A DNA stretch of 64,000 nucleotides from an uncultured Bacteroides sp. (GTDB lineage Bacteria; Bacteroidota; Bacteroidia; Bacteroidales; Bacteroidaceae). The stretch is from assembly GCA_900555635.1 (NCBI GenBank), contig USLU01000001.1, forward strand, positions 159,808 through 223,807. The letters run 5' to 3'. A program made the translations under genes and the position numbers. Under the pieces are notes generated by a model. The model was not told where the DNA came from. It made no database searches and was given only the letters and a program-made list of their open reading frames with translations. Each line of letters starts with the position of its first letter. Within the stretch, counting starts at the first letter, position 1. Positions 59,086-64,000 of the stretch are shown here, piece by piece.

Positions 59086-59259
59086 TTAATCTCTTCTGAG
59101 AGACTTTATGACGGGAATAAATACTAATCCTGCCGAAATGATAAGCATTGATATCATTGGACCATCAATTCGTTCGACAGTTGTTAATACAATGTAGCAA
59201 AGTGCTGCCCAAAGCAGCACGATGCAAACCATTTGTGATTTTGATAAACGCTTTCTCAT
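59086..59259 (-). CDS. 57-residue two-helix membrane protein coupled to malic enzyme
   Basis: ATG at 59259, TAA at 59086. It starts MRKRLSKSQMVCIVLLWAAL, continues through a first hydrophobic segment, a short polar turn (TTVERIDGP) and a second hydrophobic segment (MISMLIISAGLVFIPVI), and ends KSLRRD. The ATG overlaps the maeB TGA by the ATGA arrangement, so translation is probably coupled. The terminator follows directly. No family recognised; positive flanks suggest both ends are cytoplasmic. Confidence 0.75.
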   Translation of the reverse strand: MRKRLSKSQMVCIVLLWAALCYIVLTTVERIDGPMISMLIISAGLVFIPVIKSLRRD

Positions 59260-61544
59260 TTACCTGCTTTCTTCTTTTCGACAACGGCATCGATTACTGC
59301 CACTGCGGTGATATTTACAATTTCGCGTACGCTACTTTCAAAGTCGGTGAAGTGGATAGGTTTGTTCAATCCCATCTGGATAGGACCTATGAATTCAGTA
59401 TCGGGATCCATAGCTTGCAGAAGCTTGTAACCGATGTTTGCCGAACTCAAGTTGGGGAATATCAATGTATTCACATCTTTACCTTTCAGGCGCGTAAACG
59501 GATATTTGGCATCACGCAGTTCGCGGTTCATAGCAAAGTTCACCTGCATTTCACCGTCGATAGCCCAATCGGGATATGTCTTCTGCAAATGGTCGATAGC
59601 GGCATGTACCTTGGCAGGGCTTCCGCTGGTATCAGAACCGAAGTTGGAGTAAGACAGCATGGCGATGTTCGGTGTATGGTTGAAGAACCGTACGGTATGT
59701 TCTGCCAGGCGGGCTACGTCAATCAGCGTATCTGCGTCAGGGTGGCGGTTGATCAATGTATCGGCAACGAAGAAAGTACCCCGCTTTGAATTCAGAATTT
59801 GCATAGTAGCAAAATGCTTGTATTCGGGACGAATACCTATCACTTCTTTAGCAACCTTGATGGTATTACTATATTTAGTATATAAACCGGTGATGAAGGC
59901 ATCGGCATCTCCGGTTTCTACCATCATCATACCAAAATAGTTGCGTTCGAACATCTTATCATTGGCTTCCTCGTAGGTGGCACCTTCACGGGCGCGTTTT
60001 TCAGCCAGGATGCGGGCATAGCGTTCGCGGCGAGGGGCTTCGTTCGGATGGCGCAAGTTTACGATTTCAATGCCTTCAAGGCTCAGGTCGAGTTCTTTGG
60101 CAAGTTTCTCGATGGCTTCGTCGTTACCTAATATGATAGGATGGCAGATACCTTCGGATTTTGCTTCGACGGCAGCTTTCAGCATGTTGGGGTGTGCACC
60201 TTCGGCGAACACTACGCGTTGGGGATTGTGACGTGCCATGTCATAGAGCTGGCGGGTGAGTTTGCTTTCGTAACCCATCAATTCGCGTAGATGTACGCAA
60301 TAGGCATCCCAGTCTTCAATATTCGTACGGGCAACCCCACTTTCCATTGCGGCGCGAGCCACGGCACAAGATACTTCAGTGATGAGACGCGGGTCAACCG
60401 GTTTCGGAATGAAGTAATCGCGGCCGAAAGTCAGATTGTTGACGTGGTATGCTGCATTCACAACATCGGGCACCGGTTGCTTGGCAAGATTGGCGATGGC
60501 ATGTACGGCGGCGATTTTCATTTCTTCGTTGATGGCTTTGGCTTGCGTGTCCAGTGCACCGCGGAAGATATAGGGGAAGCCGATTACATTATTAATTTGG
60601 TTCGGATAGTCGCTGCGTCCGGTTGCCATAAGTACGTCGGGACGGGCAGCCATTGCATCTTCGTATGAAATCTCGGGTGTGGGGTTTGCCAGTGCAAAGA
60701 CGATAGGCGATGCAGCCATGCTGCGTACCATGTCTTGTGACAAGACATTACCTTTGGACAGACCGAGGAATACGTCAGCGCCTTTGATGGCTTCTTCCAA
60801 AGTATGAATGTCGGTACGGTCAGTGGCAAAGTAACGCTTCTGTTCATTCAAGTCGGTACGGGCTTTGCTGATAACGCCTTTACTATCTACCATTACGATA
60901 TTTTCGAGACGGGCACCGAGTGAAACGTACAATTTGGTACAAGATACGGCAGATGCGCCGGCACCATTGACTACAATTTTCACATCCTCAATCTTCTTGC
61001 CGGCTACTTGCAGGGCATTTACTAATCCGGCACTGGAGATGATAGCCGTACCATGCTGGTCATCGTGCATCACGGGGATATCGAGTTCCTCTTTCAAGCG
61101 GCGTTCTATTTCAAAACATTCTGGAGCCTTGATATCTTCCAGATTGATACCGCCGAAAGTAGGGGCGATAGCTTTTACAGCTTCAATGAATTTTTCAGGA
61201 TCTTTTTCGTCTACTTCGATATCGAATACGTCGATTCCGGCGTAGATTTTGAATAACAAACCTTTTCCTTCCATTACCGGTTTGCCGCTGAGGGCGCCGA
61301 TGTCTCCCAATCCGAGAACAGCGGTTCCATTGGAAATAACTGCTACAAGATTACCTTTAGCCGTGTATTTATACGCATCCTGCGGATTTTTTTCGATTTC
61401 GAGACACGGTTCGGCAACGCCGGGAGAGTAAGCAAGTGAAAGATCTGTTTGTGTACTGTAGGGCTTTGTTGGCACCACTTCTATTTTGCCGGGCTTGCCC
61501 TGTGAGTGATAGAGCAAAGCGGCTTCTTTGGTTATCTTAGCCAT
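59256..61544 (-). CDS. maeB: NADP-dependent malic enzyme with phosphotransacetylase-like domain
   Basis: 762 residues, the MaeB length. Residues 1-425 are malic enzyme: TDLSLAYSPGVAEPCLEI, GKGLLFKIYAGIDVFDIEVD, MHDDQHGTAIISSAGLVNAL and the NADP fold VVNGAGASAVSCTKL. Residues about 435-762 resemble phosphate acetyltransferase (RVVFAEGAHPNMLKAAVEAK, NFGSDTSGSPAKVHAAID), usually regulatory rather than catalytic in MaeB. It converts malate to pyruvate and CO2 with NADPH. A small membrane protein is coupled downstream. Confidence 0.96.
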   Translation of the reverse strand: MAKITKEAALLYHSQGKPGKIEVVPTKPYSTQTDLSLAYSPGVAEPCLEIEKNPQDAYKYTAKGNLVAVISNGTAVLGLGDIGALSGKPVMEGKGLLFKIYAGIDVFDIEVDEKDPEKFIEAVKAIAPTFGGINLEDIKAPECFEIERRLKEELDIPVMHDDQHGTAIISSAGLVNALQVAGKKIEDVKIVVNGAGASAVSCTKLYVSLGARLENIVMVDSKGVISKARTDLNEQKRYFATDRTDIHTLEEAIKGADVFLGLSKGNVLSQDMVRSMAASPIVFALANPTPEISYEDAMAARPDVLMATGRSDYPNQINNVIGFPYIFRGALDTQAKAINEEMKIAAVHAIANLAKQPVPDVVNAAYHVNNLTFGRDYFIPKPVDPRLITEVSCAVARAAMESGVARTNIEDWDAYCVHLRELMGYESKLTRQLYDMARHNPQRVVFAEGAHPNMLKAAVEAKSEGICHPIILGNDEAIEKLAKELDLSLEGIEIVNLRHPNEAPRRERYARILAEKRAREGATYEEANDKMFERNYFGMMMVETGDADAFITGLYTKYSNTIKVAKEVIGIRPEYKHFATMQILNSKRGTFFVADTLINRHPDADTLIDVARLAEHTVRFFNHTPNIAMLSYSNFGSDTSGSPAKVHAAIDHLQKTYPDWAIDGEMQVNFAMNRELRDAKYPFTRLKGKDVNTLIFPNLSSANIGYKLLQAMDPDTEFIGPIQMGLNKPIHFTDFESSVREIVNITAVAVIDAVVEKKKAGK

Positions 61545-61576
61545 AATAGTTAGTTAAAATGATTATAATTTGGACG

Positions 61577-61584
61577 CAAATGTA
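61577..61584 (-). promoter_or_regulatory. -7 box TACATTTG for maeB
   Basis: Plus strand CAAATGTA, 33 bases upstream of ATG 61544. Confidence 0.6.
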
Positions 61585-61659
61585 GGGATAAAAGTTCTAA
61601 ATTGTAGCTTGCAATGGATAATTTCTATTAGAATTATCAGTCAATTAGCTAAAAATGCT

Positions 61660-61667
61660 TATTTTTG
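61660..61667 (+). promoter_or_regulatory. -7 box TATTTTTG for the GH20 gene
   Basis: Exact TAnnTTTG match, 51 bases before ATG 61718. Confidence 0.5.
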
Positions 61668-61717
61668 GCAATGTTTAAAAGTATCACCCCCATTTATAAA
61701 CTTAATACATTATTATC

Positions 61718-64000
61718 ATGAAATTTTTAAAACTTCCTTTAACGGGATTATTGCTTTGCGTCATGACACTATTCGCAGGATGTAAGTCGGCTAAAGAACA
61801 AAAAGCACCGGTTGCCTTAATCTGGGAAATGGGTGCAAGCGACATTGAACCAGGGTATTATGAGAATACTTTCATTCTCAAGAATATTTCTCAAGAACCT
61901 CTGACCAAAGACTGGGTTATCTATTATTCACAACTTCCCCGTGGTGTAAAACAGGCAGAGAACTCTCCGGTAAAAGTGGAAGTAGTAAATGGCAATTTCT
62001 TTAGAATGTTCCCAACAGACAACTTCACTTCATTAGCTCCGGGCGACTCAATGAGAATCAGCTTCTTGTGTACTTATAAGTTAGACCGGAATTCGCATGC
62101 ACCCGAAGGTACTTACTGGTTGGGACTCGAAGGAGGACCGCTTCCTATAGCATTGACTGTACATCCATTGCCTTCGCCCGAAAATATGAAAGGTTATCCG
62201 GATGCTACTAAGATCTATGAATCTAATCAACGTTTGGTAAATGCACCCGCTTTAAAACAATCGGATATATTGCCTTCGGTAAAGAAAGTAACTCCTGCCG
62301 AAGGTAATGTGGCATTGGAAGGTAAAGTTACCTTGGCTTATCCCAATGAATTTGCCAATGAAGCCAAGCTACTAAAGGAAAATCTATCCGGTTTGTATGC
62401 CTTGGAAGTAGCGGATAATGCTCCTGTAACTATCGTTTTGAAATCTTTGGCTGATAAGAAAGAAGCTGTAAACGATGAATATTATACTATAAATATAGGT
62501 AACAATCAGATAGAGATTAGTGCTGCCACCCCTCACGGTATATTCAACGGTACGCAAACTTTGTTGGCTATGCTGAAAGGCAAACAGGCTCCTTATCAAT
62601 TGGAAGCCATGTCTATTCAGGATTATCCGGATCTGGCTTATCGCGGACAAATGATAGATATCGCCCGCAACTTCACAACTCCCGAAAACATGAAGAAGTT
62701 GATAGATATGTTTGCTTCTTATAAGATGAATGCCTTGCATTTCCACTTCTCAGATGATGAAGCTTGGCGTCTCGAGATCCCCGGTTTGGAGGAGCTGACT
62801 ACTGTAGGAAGCCGCCGCGGACATACAACTGACGAAAGCGAGAATCTTTATCCTTGCTATGATGGAGGATTCGATCCTAATGCTGCAACTGTAGGAAATG
62901 GTTATTACTCTCGTGCGGAATTTGTCGACCTTCTGAAATATGCTGCCGAAAGACATGTCCGTATCATTCCGGAAATAGAGTCTCCGGGACATGCCCGTGC
63001 TGCTATCGTTTCAATGAAAGCGCGCTATAACAAATATATCAAGACTGATCCGGCAAAAGCCGCTGAGTATATGTTGAGCGAACCGGAAGATACTTCTCGT
63101 TATACCTCGGTACAGTATTATACGGACAATGTAATAAATGTAGCTCTTCCTTCCAGCTATCGTTTTATGGAAAAGGTGATGCAGGAACTTGCCGCTATGT
63201 ATAAGGATGCAGGTCTTACTTTGAGTACGATACATCTGGGTGGTGACGAAGTGCCGCATGGTGTATGGTTGGGTTCTCCTAAATGCCAGGAATTGATGAA
63301 AGAGAAAGGTATGACCAAGACGCACGATTTGTCCGAGTACTTCATTACGCAGTTAGCGAACATCATGGAAAAGAATGGCATGAAGTTCAGCGGATGGCAA
63401 GAAGTGGCTTTGGGACATACAGAGCAAGCGCACCAGCAATTGAGAAACCAGGCAGCGGGCGTATATTGCTGGAACACCGTTCCGGGATATGACGAAGTAG
63501 TTTATCAGACTGCGAACAACGGTTATCCGGTGATTCTCTGTAATGTAGGTAACTTCTACATGGATATGGCTTACAACGGTCATCCCGATGAGCGTGGACT
63601 TGACTGGGGAGGTTATGTAGATGAAACCGTATCTTACTCCATGCTTCCTTTCAGCATTTATCGTTCTTTGCGTAAGAATATGGCAGGCGATCCGATTGAC
63701 TTGAGTGCTGCCGAGAAAGGAAAGACTCTCCTTACCGCAGAGGGTAAAAAGAACATCATGGGGGTGCAAGGACAGCTTTTCGCTGAAACCATCCGTAATT
63801 TTGAAGGAGTGGAATATCTACTTTTCCCAAAATTAATGGGCTTGGCAGAACGTGGTTGGAATGCACATCCGGCATGGGAATCTCTTTCCTGTACTCAGGA
63901 ACAACAGGCATTCGATCAGGCTTTGGCACTTTACGAGAAAGAAATCAGTGAAAAAGAAATGCCTTACTGGACAAAGAAAGGCACTAACTTCCGCATCGGG
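61718..64000 (+). CDS. GH20 beta-N-acetylhexosaminidase lipoprotein (3' end beyond window)
   Basis: 761 codons visible without a stop. The lipoprotein signal MKFLKLPLTGLLLCVMTLFAGC puts Cys at 22. Residues about 30-175 are a chitobiase-type N-terminal beta domain (GYYENTFILKNISQEPL, APEGTYWLGLEGGPL). A GH20b domain follows, then the catalytic barrel from about 310 (YRGQMIDIARNFTTPENMKK, ALHFHFSDDEAWRLEI, IPEIESPGHARAA). The catalytic Asp-Glu pair is in HLGGDEVPHG. It removes terminal GlcNAc or GalNAc, probably at the periplasmic or outer face. No physical link to the GH18 locus is seen, though substrates could overlap. Confidence 0.95.
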   Translation, partial: MKFLKLPLTGLLLCVMTLFAGCKSAKEQKAPVALIWEMGASDIEPGYYENTFILKNISQEPLTKDWVIYYSQLPRGVKQAENSPVKVEVVNGNFFRMFPTDNFTSLAPGDSMRISFLCTYKLDRNSHAPEGTYWLGLEGGPLPIALTVHPLPSPENMKGYPDATKIYESNQRLVNAPALKQSDILPSVKKVTPAEGNVALEGKVTLAYPNEFANEAKLLKENLSGLYALEVADNAPVTIVLKSLADKKEAVNDEYYTINIGNNQIEISAATPHGIFNGTQTLLAMLKGKQAPYQLEAMSIQDYPDLAYRGQMIDIARNFTTPENMKKLIDMFASYKMNALHFHFSDDEAWRLEIPGLEELTTVGSRRGHTTDESENLYPCYDGGFDPNAATVGNGYYSRAEFVDLLKYAAERHVRIIPEIESPGHARAAIVSMKARYNKYIKTDPAKAAEYMLSEPEDTSRYTSVQYYTDNVINVALPSSYRFMEKVMQELAAMYKDAGLTLSTIHLGGDEVPHGVWLGSPKCQELMKEKGMTKTHDLSEYFITQLANIMEKNGMKFSGWQEVALGHTEQAHQQLRNQAAGVYCWNTVPGYDEVVYQTANNGYPVILCNVGNFYMDMAYNGHPDERGLDWGGYVDETVSYSMLPFSIYRSLRKNMAGDPIDLSAAEKGKTLLTAEGKKNIMGVQGQLFAETIRNFEGVEYLLFPKLMGLAERGWNAHPAWESLSCTQEQQAFDQALALYEKEISEKEMPYWTKKGTNFRIG

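Overview
The window is a stretch of a Bacteroides-type chromosome (phylum Bacteroidota, genus inferred, species not determined). Signs are the SusC-type TonB-dependent transporters, a hybrid two-component regulator with a beta-propeller sensor, many surface lipoproteins with a Ser/Gly-Cys lipobox, and repeated promoters of the Bacteroides form (-7 box TAnnTTTG, sometimes with TTTG or TTG about 19 bases upstream).

Layout. 1-1449: 5' part of a susC-like gene on the minus strand, cut by the window edge. 1.9-5 kb: an orphan response-regulator receiver, a lipoprotein and a CCA-adding-type nucleotidyltransferase. 5.1-10.1 kb: a two-gene unit encoding an exported WD40/OmpA-like protein and an exported TPR/Ig/caspase protein. 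10.2-14.6 kb: phosphate transporter fused to a PhoU-like domain, and polyphosphate kinase. 14.7-19.5 kb: two metallophosphoesterases, rmlA, rmlB and menA. 19.6-22.5 kb: a large ATP-grasp (PEP-synthase-like) protein with receiver-like domains.

22.7-38.7 kb is a carbohydrate-utilisation island: hybrid sensor regulator, ROK kinase, NagB-like isomerase/deaminase, MFS permease, GH18-ThuA chitinase-like enzyme, and a divergent GH9/ThuA operon. Its susC and susD are broken. Only the first about 150 codons of susC and the last about 36 codons of susD survive, and between them lies an AT-rich insert encoding a 565-residue lipoprotein of unknown function. I regard this as the most interesting locus.

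39-64 kb is mostly housekeeping: glutamate dehydrogenase (two paralogues, 39.1 and 57.6 kb), a Xaa-Pro peptidase, ruvA, ddh, a seven-gene operon tsaB-DUF4290-murA-rimM-M23-dxr-rseP (minus), LemA/DUF3137, yicC-gmk-small membrane protein-nadD, a PAS histidine kinase, malic enzyme with a 57-residue membrane protein, and the start of a GH20 hexosaminidase that runs off the right edge.

Two classes of non-coding repeat recur and are not explained by the genes. (1) Intergenic tandem arrays with a 22-23-base period, most built from small palindromes, each locus with its own word (2458, 34528, 44731, 55843). (2) Imperfect heptamer arrays at or just upstream of start codons (rmlB, rseP, murA, DUF4290, nadD), one of which also encodes the C-terminus of TsaB. 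No tRNA, rRNA, CRISPR array or intact insertion sequence was recognised.
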